Source: Faecalibacterium prausnitzii (lineage in GTDB: Bacteria > Bacillota > Clostridia > Oscillospirales > Ruminococcaceae). Taken from it: DNA of 64,000 nt. Below are positions 7,946 to 15,904 of this stretch, piece by piece. Position numbers and translations under genes: made by a program. How positions within the stretch are numbered: the first letter of the stretch is position 1; the number at the start of each line of letters is the position of its first letter. Where the stretch lies: NCBI RefSeq assembly GCF_019967995.1, contig NZ_CP065377.1, positions 2,480,001-2,544,000 of the forward strand, in the 5' to 3' direction. The notes below the pieces were generated by a model. The model was not told the DNA's origin, did no database searches, and was given only the letters and a program-made list of their open reading frames with translations.

Positions 7946-10564
7946 TTACAGGGTATGGGTTCCCGGCTGCAAGGTCAGGTTTCTGCCATCCGGGAGGACA
8001 ACTTCTGCGGTCAGATTACAGGGCACGGTGATGGTGTAGGTCACGGCATCGCCTGCATACTGCCAGCCGCTTTCAATGCGCCCCACCGGGGAATCGTACA
8101 CCGCTTTTGCCCAACCCAGTGCAGGGTTCGGGGTGGGAGCGATGGTCAGGGTCTGGCCTGCCAGATGGATGCCGCACACACCGCCGAACAGCCAACCGCA
8201 GATCGCGCCATAGGAGTAGTGGTTCAGGGATTCACTGGGGTGTCCATTGGTGTCAATGCCCGTCCACGTTTCCCAGACGGTGGTAGCGCCCTGTTTGACC
8301 TCATAGAGCCAGCTGGGGGCGGTATCCTGCAGCAGCAGCTTGTAAGCGGTGTCCGCATGACCATACTTTGCCAGCACCTCACAGAGGAAGGGCGTGGAAA
8401 GGAAGCCGGTGTTCAGGTGGCAGCCGTTTTCCAGCACCATCTGGTTCAGCGTATCCGCAGCGGCTTGGCTCTCAGCTTCATCCAACAGACCGAATGCAAT
8501 GGCACGGACATATTCGCACTGCCGGTCGGATGTGATTTTTCCATGATCCGTAAAGGCGGCACGATAGGCAAGGCGGGCTTTTTCCGCTGTGTCACGGTAC
8601 TGCGCTGCGTCCTCTGCCTTGCCCAGTGCCTGTGCAATTTCTGCCAGAAGCCGCCCGGAATAAGCCAGATACGCCGTACCCACGCTTTTGCGCGGGTTCA
8701 TCATCGCCTGCATGGGGGTAATGCCCGGCTCACACCATTCGCCGTAGTCCAGACCGTTCAGAACGGTGTATTTGGCGTACTCGCCGGTCTGCTGCTCCTC
8801 GGTGGTCTGCTGGGCACGACCCAGCAGGAACGCATACCACTTCTGCATCATCTCGTAGTTGTCTGCCAGAATCTTGCGGTCGCCGGTACGCTGATAAAGA
8901 GCGTAGGGCACCAGAATGGAGGCATCGCCCCAGCCCGCCGACATACAGAGCATGGGAGTCATATAACCGGGGCGGCTGGTGGGCGGAGCAATGTTTGCCA
9001 TGCGCCCATCCGGGTACTGGTTCAGGCGGCATTCTGCCAGCCATTTTTCCACCACCGGGTAGCAATCCATCAGGGTCAGACCGGTTTCAATGAACACCCC
9101 CATGTCGCCCGTCCAGCCGGCACGCTCACGGGTAGGACAGTCGGTGGGGATATCGCAGAAGTTGCCCTTCTGGCTCCATACGCTGTTTTGCACCAGCTGG
9201 CTCACATCCGCATTGCCGCACCCAAAGCTGCCGGTCACCGGCATCTCCGAATAGACGGCATGGGCGGTAAACTCTGCACCGGTCAGGTCGATGTCCGTTT
9301 CCACCTTTGCGTACCGGAACCCCATGATGGTAAAGCTGGGCTTATAGTGGTTTTCGCCCTCTTTGCAGATCAGCTCCAGCATCTGTGCCGTGCCGCCCTC
9401 TTTGTGGCGGTTCCGATCCTGAAAGTTCTCCTGTGTGAAGTTGCCGTTCTCGTCCAGCGTTTCGCCGCAGAGCAGACGGATCTTCTGACCTTCGTGGGCA
9501 GTCAGCTTCATTTCTACATAGCCTGCCATATTCTGCCCGAAATCCAGAACCGTTTCTCCATTGGGTGTGCGGAACAGCCTGCCCACAAAGGCTTCCTGCT
9601 CCCGGATGGGCACGGTGTTCATGCCAATGAGGGGGAGCGTGTTGGGCGCAGTTCTCACGCCGTGCCAGCCGGTCAGTTCTCCTTCCAGCCGGGCATCGTA
9701 CACTTCGCCCTGCTGCAGATCGTTCTGGCGGATGGGGCCGCACTGGGTTGCTTCCATGGCATCATCCGAAACGCAAACCGCCTTGCCATCCACTTCCAGC
9801 TGGAACAGGACAGTCAGTTCCTTGCCGAACAGGTCGCGGTCACCATCCACACCGGAAGTGCTGCGGTACCAGCCGTCGCCCAATGCGATCAGCAGCTCGT
9901 TTTCCCCCTCACGGACAAGCGCTGTCACATCGTAGGTCTGTGCCCCAAGGTGCTTGTCTGCGGTAAAGCTGCCGGGAGCAAGCACCATATCGCCGATTCG
10001 CTTGCCGTTCAGCCATGCCATATACAGACCCTTGGCGGTAATATACAGCCGCTTGCTTTCTCCTGCCGGGGCGGTGAACACTTTGCGCAGATAGCTTGCC
10101 GGACGGTGGGGCTGATACGGCTGCGCCTGCCCTTTGCCGGAGGCTTCCAGCGCAGCCTGCTTCTGCTCCCAGTTGGGCTTTGCAAAGGCGTTGATTGCAT
10201 CGGTGCAGTCGATATCCGGCTCTTCCGTTTCCGGGCAGACCCACACGCCCTGCCAGTCGGCAAAGGGCAGACCCGTTTCAAAGACCGCTTCGCTCCACGC
10301 ACCGGGCTGGTCGTTTTCATCCCACAGCCGGATGCGCCACTGTCCCTGCGTCTTGGGCGGCACAGGGGTGGGCGTTTCGGTGTGCATCACACTGCTCAAG
10401 ATCTTTCCGCTTGCCCACAGTGTTTCAGCTCCGGCGGTCACTTCGATTTCGTAGGCGGTCTGGCGCACGCCTTCGGCGCACTGCCACGATAAAAACAGCG
10501 TCCCGGCATCTATGCCGAGAGGCTGGGTCAGATGATTCGTTTTCAGGTTTGTTGCTTGCATCAT
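7946..10564 (-). CDS. GH78 family alpha-L-rhamnosidase
   Basis: About 872 residues. Domain order matches family 78 alpha-L-rhamnosidases: N-terminal beta domain, Bac_rhamnosid N domain (YITAKGLYMAWLNGKRIGDMVLAPG), a concanavalin-like domain (DFGQNMAGYVEMKLTAHEGQ), the (alpha/alpha)6 barrel with CDIPTDCPTRERAGWTGDMGVF (catalytic acid region), and a C-terminal beta domain. There is no signal peptide, so it acts on imported rhamnosides. Three in-frame ATGs (10570, 10564, 10561) follow an AAAGGAG site; 10564 has the best spacing (6 nt). A TATAAT-like -10 box lies at 10599-10604 on the minus strand, without a clear -35. Confidence 0.9.
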   Translation of the reverse strand: MMQATNLKTNHLTQPLGIDAGTLFLSWQCAEGVRQTAYEIEVTAGAETLWASGKILSSVMHTETPTPVPPKTQGQWRIRLWDENDQPGAWSEAVFETGLPFADWQGVWVCPETEEPDIDCTDAINAFAKPNWEQKQAALEASGKGQAQPYQPHRPASYLRKVFTAPAGESKRLYITAKGLYMAWLNGKRIGDMVLAPGSFTADKHLGAQTYDVTALVREGENELLIALGDGWYRSTSGVDGDRDLFGKELTVLFQLEVDGKAVCVSDDAMEATQCGPIRQNDLQQGEVYDARLEGELTGWHGVRTAPNTLPLIGMNTVPIREQEAFVGRLFRTPNGETVLDFGQNMAGYVEMKLTAHEGQKIRLLCGETLDENGNFTQENFQDRNRHKEGGTAQMLELICKEGENHYKPSFTIMGFRYAKVETDIDLTGAEFTAHAVYSEMPVTGSFGCGNADVSQLVQNSVWSQKGNFCDIPTDCPTRERAGWTGDMGVFIETGLTLMDCYPVVEKWLAECRLNQYPDGRMANIAPPTSRPGYMTPMLCMSAGWGDASILVPYALYQRTGDRKILADNYEMMQKWYAFLLGRAQQTTEEQQTGEYAKYTVLNGLDYGEWCEPGITPMQAMMNPRKSVGTAYLAYSGRLLAEIAQALGKAEDAAQYRDTAEKARLAYRAAFTDHGKITSDRQCEYVRAIAFGLLDEAESQAAADTLNQMVLENGCHLNTGFLSTPFLCEVLAKYGHADTAYKLLLQDTAPSWLYEVKQGATTVWETWTGIDTNGHPSESLNHYSYGAICGWLFGGVCGIHLAGQTLTIAPTPNPALGWAKAVYDSPVGRIESGWQYAGDAVTYTITVPCNLTAEVVLPDGRNLTLQPGTHTL

Positions 10565-10604
10565 CCACATCTCCTTTTTCCGTTTGATCTCTGCTCTTAT
10601 TATA

Positions 10605-11527
10605 GAGGGAATCCCACGGAATAAGGGTGCAAAATTTTGTGTTATCGGTCAAAAAATCGTGTTATTTATGACAATTTAAAAAATTCATCTTGCTTCACGA
10701 CTTTTCATCCGTACTATCTGCGGCTCTCCTGTTATACTTTGGGTAAGGCAGGGATTGCACGATAAAATAAGTCCTACTCTCTCCACTTTACTGGCATAAA
10801 TCTCTCAAAACCCTCTTGACGCATTCTACATACTGTGGTATTTTTCTTCTAAATTCCACCGTTCTTGTGGATTGGTTTGAAACCCTCTACAAGATGTGGT
10901 CGTGTTCATTTTGAACGCTGCCTCACCGTGGATTTTCCCTGAAAGATTTACCGCCCCGCAACACACCCGATCAATTTTGCCGCCGATTCACCCGACAAAA
11001 TCATCGCTGCGCTGCGTGGGCGGTATTTTTCTTTTCCGGGGAAGATTGCACCTTGAAAATTTCATGAGCCGTCCGAACGTGATATCGGCTTTCCAGTCAA
11101 CGACGCTGCATAAACAGGGGCAGGAACTTCGTTCGGAGCAAACGGCGATCAACATACACGAGCAGTGGAACTCTCTACTTATTTTTGCGTCTTAACAATT
11201 CGGAAACATCTGTTAAAAATACATTTTGAGCGCAGCGGTAGAGGACAAGAACCGTCCCGTGGCCACAAATTTTCAATTCTTGAAAATTTCCTGTCCATCC
11301 GGGACTTCACTTCTCAAACTCTTGCGAGTTTTCCAAGTGATCTTGTTGGGGCGTGCCTGCCCCAAACCCTGCCGAGTAACAATAAAGTTCATAATTGTTC
11401 CATGGACTGAGTATAACACATCTTTCGACGATACACTACTCCTCTTTTTGCAAAAATCCAATTATCTTTGGTGACCTGTCGTGAGATACAATTATTTCAT
11501 GTCGTTTCACCAATCACTTGACTTGGT
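10605..11527. other. Long intergenic region without a recognisable gene
   Basis: About 0.9 kb that is poorer in GC than its neighbours. The short open frames on both strands have no ribosome sites and no family features. In one minus-strand frame, stretches such as AASLTGKPIS and RPRSAA around 10960-11120 are interrupted by stops, as in a decayed gene. A hairpin TTGGGGC...GCCCCAA lies near 11346-11365. I see no functional element I can name. Confidence 0.5.
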
Positions 11528-11556
11528 TTGAAAAAACACAGAGCATATGATACAAT
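11528..11556 (+). promoter_or_regulatory. Sigma-A type promoter
   Basis: TTGAAA (11528-11533), a 17-nt spacer, then TACAAT (11551-11556), 42 bp before the ATG of the membrane-protein gene. Confidence 0.65.
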
Positions 11557-11598
11557 AGAACAAATAATGTTGTCTACCGAGAAAGGAAGTGTCTTTCC

Positions 11599-12054
11599 AT
11601 GAAAAAAATCCATAAGTTCTTTTCTAAAGATTTGCTCCATATTCTTGGTGCTGTTGGGATTTTTGTTGCTTTTCTGATTTCTATCGCCTATAAGCAAGTT
11701 GGAATCGGGGCACTCATAGCTGCGTGGCTTATTGCTATGGCAATTATCGGGGTAGCATGGATTACAGACATCCGCAAAGCAGACCTGCTGAAAAACGGAA
11801 AGATTGTTTCCGGAAAAGTTAATGCAGTAAAAAGGGTTCACATAAAATTCCACATGAGTACCTATCACCTTGCTGATGAAGATGTAATTTATCCTTGGGT
11901 GATTCGGTACCAATACAAGATTGGAAAAGACACTTATTATGGACAGTCCCATTGGTTTTGGTTCAACCCTCTCGTGAGCAAGGGAACACCTATAAAGGTG
12001 ACTATTGACCCTCAAAACCCAGAAAGAAGCATTGTTGCTGCATGGGAAAGTTAA
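11599..12054 (+). CDS. Small DUF3592-like membrane protein
   Basis: 151 residues. Two adjacent hydrophobic segments (about 10-28 and 33-55) are followed by a soluble beta-rich domain that contains GKIVSGKVNAVKR, WVIRYQYKIGKDTYYGQS and a terminal GTPIKVTIDPQNPERSIV. This pattern is common in DUF3592-type proteins of unknown function. A good promoter and GAAAGGAAG precede the start. It stands alone between the rhamnosidase and the decayed mobile element; its base composition is more AT-rich than the metabolic genes, so it may have been acquired. Confidence 0.6.
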   Translation: MKKIHKFFSKDLLHILGAVGIFVAFLISIAYKQVGIGALIAAWLIAMAIIGVAWITDIRKADLLKNGKIVSGKVNAVKRVHIKFHMSTYHLADEDVIYPWVIRYQYKIGKDTYYGQSHWFWFNPLVSKGTPIKVTIDPQNPERSIVAAWES

Positions 12055-12110
12055 TAGATTGTTTCTTTCCTCTATGATAACGGAAATTTCAAAGGAGCGT
12101 AATCTCCTTT

Positions 12111-12150
12111 GGCACACGACTTTGGAACAAAGTCTAGTGTGTTACACCTC
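12111..12150 (+). other. oriT-like site, copy 1
   Basis: GGCACACGACTTTG, GAA, then CAAAGTCTAGTGTG and TTACACCT. GACTTTG pairs with CAAAGTC, and CACAC with GTGTG beyond a TA bulge, so the site folds into a hairpin ending at TAGTGTG/TTA. That motif is the same as the nick site of pMV158-type (MobV) plasmids; the predicted nick lies between 12141 and 12142. A near copy lies at 32290-32330. Here it is followed by a MobP-like relaxase remnant, so the cognate relaxase is uncertain. Confidence 0.55.
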
Positions 12151-12178
12151 GATAGAGGTGTGCCGCTCCCAGACACAA

Positions 12179-12231
12179 AAAGTCCCATGGCCAACACCTC
12201 GGCGGTGTGGTCATGGGACTTAATGCTTTTT
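12179..12231 (+). terminator. Long hairpin with T-tract
   Basis: AAGTCCCATGGCCAACACC pairs with GGTGTGGTCATGGGACTT (one bulge, one wobble), followed by AATGCTTTTT. Confidence 0.7.
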
Positions 12232-12290
12232 AGGCCTAGCGGAGTGAACAGTAACCAATCCTGACATCCAGTTGCCGTGTCATTTGTTGA

Positions 12291-13479
12291 ATACTGTTTT
12301 ACGAACAGTCTGCGGACGTGAAGACCCACCATTATACCATCAGCTTCGACCCGAAGGACGCAGTAGAGAACGGCCTGACCATGGAGCGGGCGCAAGCCCT
12401 ATATGCAGAAGCCCCGCGACTGGCTAGAGGGCATGAAGCACTCCAGCACAGCCCAGACCATGCGGCACTTGCGTGTTGAGGTCATGGAACTGTGCGAGAG
12501 TGTTGGACTGTACCAGATTGACCTGCTCAACGGCTCGAAAGAGCGTGTCAGCGAAGCTGAGTATTGGGCGCGTAGGCGTGGTCAGTTGAAACTTGACCGT
12601 GAGAACGCAGCCCTTACCGCAACCGGACAGCAGCCCAAGCAGAAGAAGTTTGAAACCGTAAAAGATACCCTGCGGAAACAGATTTCTTCAGTGCTGTACC
12701 GTGCCACGAGCTTTGAAGATTTTTCCGACAGGCTCTTGCAGCAGTACGGCATTGCCGTCAAGGAAAGTCGCGGATGCTTAAGTTATCTGCCTGCTGGCAG
12801 AACGAAGTTCATCCGGGCAAAAAAGCTCGGTGACAAGTTCGATCAGGCAGCAGTGCTTGCCGCCTTGCAGGAAAACGCTGAGCGCAAGCGCACGATTCAG
12901 TTTAAGCCTGACCGCATCGGGAAACTGGTGGATATTCAAGCGAAGCTGAAGCAGGGCAAGGGCATCGGCTACGAGCGTTGGGCGAAAAAACACAACCTCA
13001 AAGCCATGGCACAGACCTTGATTCTCCTAGAAGAAAAGGGCTTGACTGACGAGGGCGCACTCGACCAGAGAATTACAGAGCTTGATACCAAGTTCCACGA
13101 TTCGCTGGCGGTGGTGAAAGACCTCGAAGGTCGTATGAAAGCCAACAAAGAGCTGCGCTATCATGTCGCAGCCTACGCCAGCACCAAGAACATCGCACAG
13201 CAATTAAAAGCTGCAAAACGACCCGCAGCCTTTGAAGAACAGCACCGTGCAGAGCTGACAGCGCACCGGGCGGCAGCAGCCTATTTCAAGGCAAATGATA
13301 TCACCAAGCTGCCCAGCCCGAAAAAGCTGGAAGCCGAGTATGCGCAGCTGGCATCCGAAAAGGCGAAGTTCTACGAGCAGTACAAGGAATCTAAAGAGGA
13401 ACTGCTCAAACTGAAAACCGCAAAGCAGAATGTTGTGTCCTTTTTCCGGGAGGAAGAACCGGCGCAGCAGGAGAGATAA
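12291..13479 (+). pseudogene. Relaxase (pfam03432-type) pseudogene with internal deletion
   Basis: An N-terminal fragment at 12291-12395 reads ADVKTHHYTISFDPKDAVEN and GLTMERAQAL, a hallmark of clostridial conjugative-transposon relaxases. At about 12395 the frame shifts to PYMQKPRDWLEGMKHS and stays open to 13479: MELCESVGLYQIDLLNGSKE, KESRGCLSYL, GYERWAKKHNLKAMAQT, then a coiled-coil tail. Intact relatives have about 50-60 residues between these blocks, including the metal-binding HxH, so the catalytic centre has been deleted along with the first residues. The downstream open frame from 12403 (about 358 codons) could still be translated as the C-terminal, mobilisation-accessory part. It lies 12 bp before the ParB-like gene. 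Confidence 0.75.
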
Positions 13480-13491
13480 AGGAGTGCGCGT

Positions 13492-14367
13492 ATGATCAAT
13501 CTGAAAATCGATCCGGAGTTCCAGAATCAGATTCCGCCGCTGACGGACGATGAGTACAAGCAGCTTGAAGAAAATATCCTCAAAGAGGGCAAGCTGCTTT
13601 CTCCTTTGATCGTTTGGAATAACATCCTTGTTGACGGCCACAATCGTTATGCCATTCTCCAGAAGCATCCTGAGATTTATTTTTTCACCATGCCGCTCCC
13701 GTTTGAAAGCAGAGAAGAAGTTCTCGCTTGGATCTGTAAGAATCAGCTGGGGCGGCGCAACCTCACGCCGGAACAGAAGAAGTTCCTCATTGGAAAGCAG
13801 TACAGTGTGGAGCATCGAAAGCCCGGTGGAAACGGCAACAACCAGTATACGGTTACTACCGAAGAACCTGTTCAGGAGGAATTGTGTCAAAATGACACAA
13901 TTCCTCCCACTGCTACGGAAAACAGCGTCCGTAAGCAGATTGCGGAGCAACACAATGTCAGCGAATCCTATGTTGCCCGTTCTGAAAAGTTCATGCGAGG
14001 CGTTCAGATCATGGAGCAGATGATGCCCGGTACGAAAGAGAAGATCCTGTCCGGGCAGTTCAAAGTCCGTGATGCCGATATGCACCGTCTTGCCAGAGCC
14101 GATTTTCCGAATCGCAAGCAGATCGTGCACGAGATTCTGCACCCGGAGGACCGCTCTGCTCCGCAGAAACGCATCTACGGAATCAACTATTCTGCGCTGG
14201 AAGTCGCCGTCCGGCGGATTCAGCAGGACTTTGATTTTTTGATGAGATACTTGCCTAAGCTACCGGACGATTCCTACGCCAAAACTGAAACGCTAAAAAT
14301 CCTCAAGCAGCACAAAGCGTATATGGCACAGTTTGAAGAAATGCTGAACGATAAAGAAATCGCATAA
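13492..14367 (+). CDS. ParB/Spo0J N-domain-like DNA-binding protein
   Basis: 291 residues. The N-terminal about 100 residues show the ParB-like nuclease/CTPase fold of mobile-element proteins (PPLTDDEYKQLEENILKEG, ILVDGHNRYAIL, LGRRNLTPEQKKFLIGKQY). The middle (SVRKQIAEQHNVSESYVARSE) looks like a helix-turn-helix KorB/ParB DNA-binding part. Such genes accompany clostridial conjugative transposons and may regulate transfer or maintenance rather than chromosome segregation. AAAGGAG precedes the ATG. It is the only intact gene in this remnant. Confidence 0.75.
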   Translation: MINLKIDPEFQNQIPPLTDDEYKQLEENILKEGKLLSPLIVWNNILVDGHNRYAILQKHPEIYFFTMPLPFESREEVLAWICKNQLGRRNLTPEQKKFLIGKQYSVEHRKPGGNGNNQYTVTTEEPVQEELCQNDTIPPTATENSVRKQIAEQHNVSESYVARSEKFMRGVQIMEQMMPGTKEKILSGQFKVRDADMHRLARADFPNRKQIVHEILHPEDRSAPQKRIYGINYSALEVAVRRIQQDFDFLMRYLPKLPDDSYAKTETLKILKQHKAYMAQFEEMLNDKEIA

Positions 14368-14511
14368 CGACAGACACTTGTAAGCCATCAACGAGCCACC
14401 AGCCGCAAGTGCAGGGCGGAAAGCATCCGCGCCCTTGCGCCTGATATGAAATTGGAACTTTGATTTTCTCGCCCAACTTAGCCACGGTGGGACGATCAAA
14501 GGAGCGTGCGT

Positions 14512-14895
14512 TTGAACAAAAAGAAAAAGTCCACAAACACTTCCCCTTACCCCGATGAAGTCATCGACCGTCTGGCACGGGCATTCTATCCGGCGGTCCT
14601 TGCCTGCTGGAACAGCGAGGAAGGCCAGCGGTCACTTGTCGGGGCAAGGCCCCTCCATCTTGCTTGCGCAAGACCGTTCGGTCGCTTAAAAGCCCCACTG
14701 GGGCTTTCATTGCTCCGCTGCGCTGCGCAAACGCGAGCTTGCCGCGTGGCAGGCGGAACAGGCCCATCACACCCCCAGCAAAGAAAAACAGAGCGTTCCC
14801 GACGGGGAACGCCCTGTTGTACATATCGCTACCGTATGTGGTCTTTGGCAGGGTGCGTCCGGGTGGACGCGCCCTGTTTTTTATTTTGTCCTTAA
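14512..14895 (+). pseudogene. Broken small mobile-element protein gene
   Basis: Begins at a TTG with AAAGGAG upstream: NKKKKSTNTSPYPDEVIDRL followed by ARAFYPAVLACWNSEEGQR, a short protein typical of clostridial transposons. After EEGQR (about 14630) the sequence enters about 110 bp rich in small palindromes. A plausible continuation, ELAAWQAEQAHHTPSKEKQS, resumes in another frame at about 14736. I infer an insertion that broke the gene. An open frame runs through it to 14895, but its middle has no protein-like character. Confidence 0.5.
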
Positions 14896-14915
14896 TCTTC
14901 TAACCCATGGTTTCC
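14869..14915 (-). pseudogene. 3' tail fragment of a DUF6061-type gene
   Basis: About 80% identical by eye to the 3' end of the intact DUF6061-like gene at 24404-24453 (shared core GGTTAGAAGAT, CAAAA and AACAGGG), but stops interrupt the frame and no 5' part remains. Probably left by recombination or decay. Confidence 0.45.
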
Positions 14916-14955
14916 GGCCACCGGCCTGTATGATTTGCTACAGGTCGGTGGCCGG
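14914..14955. terminator. 17-bp hairpin after fructokinase
   Basis: CCGGCCACCGGCCTGTA (14914-14930) pairs with TACAGGTCGGTGGCCGG (14939-14955) with one wobble. It lies just past the fructokinase stop. The better T-run (GTTATTTTTC) is on the plus-strand side, so it may also end plus-strand transcription from the mobile remnant. Confidence 0.65.
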
Positions 14956-14960
14956 TTCTG

Positions 14961-15893
14961 TTATTTTTCGATTTCTTCCAATGTAGGCATGGCAGGGATC
15001 GCACCGTGGCGGCTGGTGGTGATGCTGGCAGCTTTATTAGCAAAGGCCAGAATGCTTTCCAGCTTGTCCACGGTCAGGGTGTTCAGCTCCTCCTTGCAGA
15101 GCTTGGACAGGGCAGCCCCAAAGAAGGTATCGCCTGCGCCGTTGGTGTCGCCCACCTTGCAGGGAACGCCAGCTACATGACCAGTCTTGTCCCCAAAGCG
15201 GTAGAATACGCCGTTTGCACCCAAGGTGACAAAAATCAGCCGGATGCCGTTCTGTGCCAGCTGGGCTGTGCCCTCGGCACAGTCGGTGGTGCCGGTGATC
15301 AGAGGCAGCTCTTCATCGGACACTTTCAGGATATCCACCAGCGGCAGGGGGGCTTTCATCTGGGCAATGGCATCCTCTTTGTTCTTCCAGAGGTTTGCAC
15401 GGTAATTCGGGTCATAAGTAATGACAGCACCCAGCTTTTTGGCACGGGCGGCGGCATCCAGCGTAGCGGTACGGGAGGGGTCAGCGGTGAGGCTGACCGA
15501 GCCAAAGTGGACGATTTTAGCAGCTTTCAGAGCTTCGTCCGAAATGTCCTCCCTGCACAGCATCACGTCAGCGTTGGCACTGCGGTAGAAGCTGAAATCC
15601 CGCTCACCGGCGGCATCCACCGAGACCACCGCCATGGTGGTGGGATGGTCTGCATCCACCGCCATGCCGGAAACATCCACCTTGTTTTCCGCCAGAACCT
15701 CTTTCAGGTAGCGGCCAAAGGCATCTGCCCCCACCTTGCCGATAAAGGCGGTCTGTGCGCCCAGCCGGGCGGCAGCTACCGCCAGATTTGCCGGGGCACC
15801 GCCTGGGTTTGCGGCAAACTGAGGAATGCCCTTTTCGTCCTTACCGGTCTGGGTCAGGTCGATCAAAACTTCACCGATCGTTACAATATCCAT
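14961..15893 (-). CDS. scrK: PfkB-family fructokinase
   Basis: 310-residue ribokinase/PfkB-fold sugar kinase, cytoplasmic. N-terminal signature NPGGAPANLAVAAARLG and the C-terminal ATP/anion-hole motif GDTNGAGDTFFGA with the catalytic Asp are intact. As the last gene of the alpha-galactoside locus, 11 bp after the amylosucrase-like gene and with GAAAGGAG before its ATG, it most likely phosphorylates the fructose released from sucrose or raffinose to fructose-6-phosphate. The symbol is inferred from this context; a kinase for another sugar is possible. Confidence 0.88.
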   Translation of the reverse strand: MDIVTIGEVLIDLTQTGKDEKGIPQFAANPGGAPANLAVAAARLGAQTAFIGKVGADAFGRYLKEVLAENKVDVSGMAVDADHPTTMAVVSVDAAGERDFSFYRSANADVMLCREDISDEALKAAKIVHFGSVSLTADPSRTATLDAAARAKKLGAVITYDPNYRANLWKNKEDAIAQMKAPLPLVDILKVSDEELPLITGTTDCAEGTAQLAQNGIRLIFVTLGANGVFYRFGDKTGHVAGVPCKVGDTNGAGDTFFGAALSKLCKEELNTLTVDKLESILAFANKAASITTSRHGAIPAMPTLEEIEK

Positions 15894-15904
15894 GGTTGCT
15901 CCTT

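Larger units (their letters stand above)
12105..14925 (+). mobile_element. Decayed mobilizable/conjugative element remnant
   Basis: Contains in order an oriT-like site, an internally deleted relaxase, a ParB-like gene, a broken small ORF and a 3' tail of a DUF6061-type gene. No integrase and no att repeat are visible, so the unit appears immobile. The boundaries are approximate. Confidence 0.55.

Noticed and set aside
14500..14900. 129-codon open frame as an intact gene
   Set aside because: The first about 40 residues look real, but the middle is translated palindromic DNA, so it was called a pseudogene.
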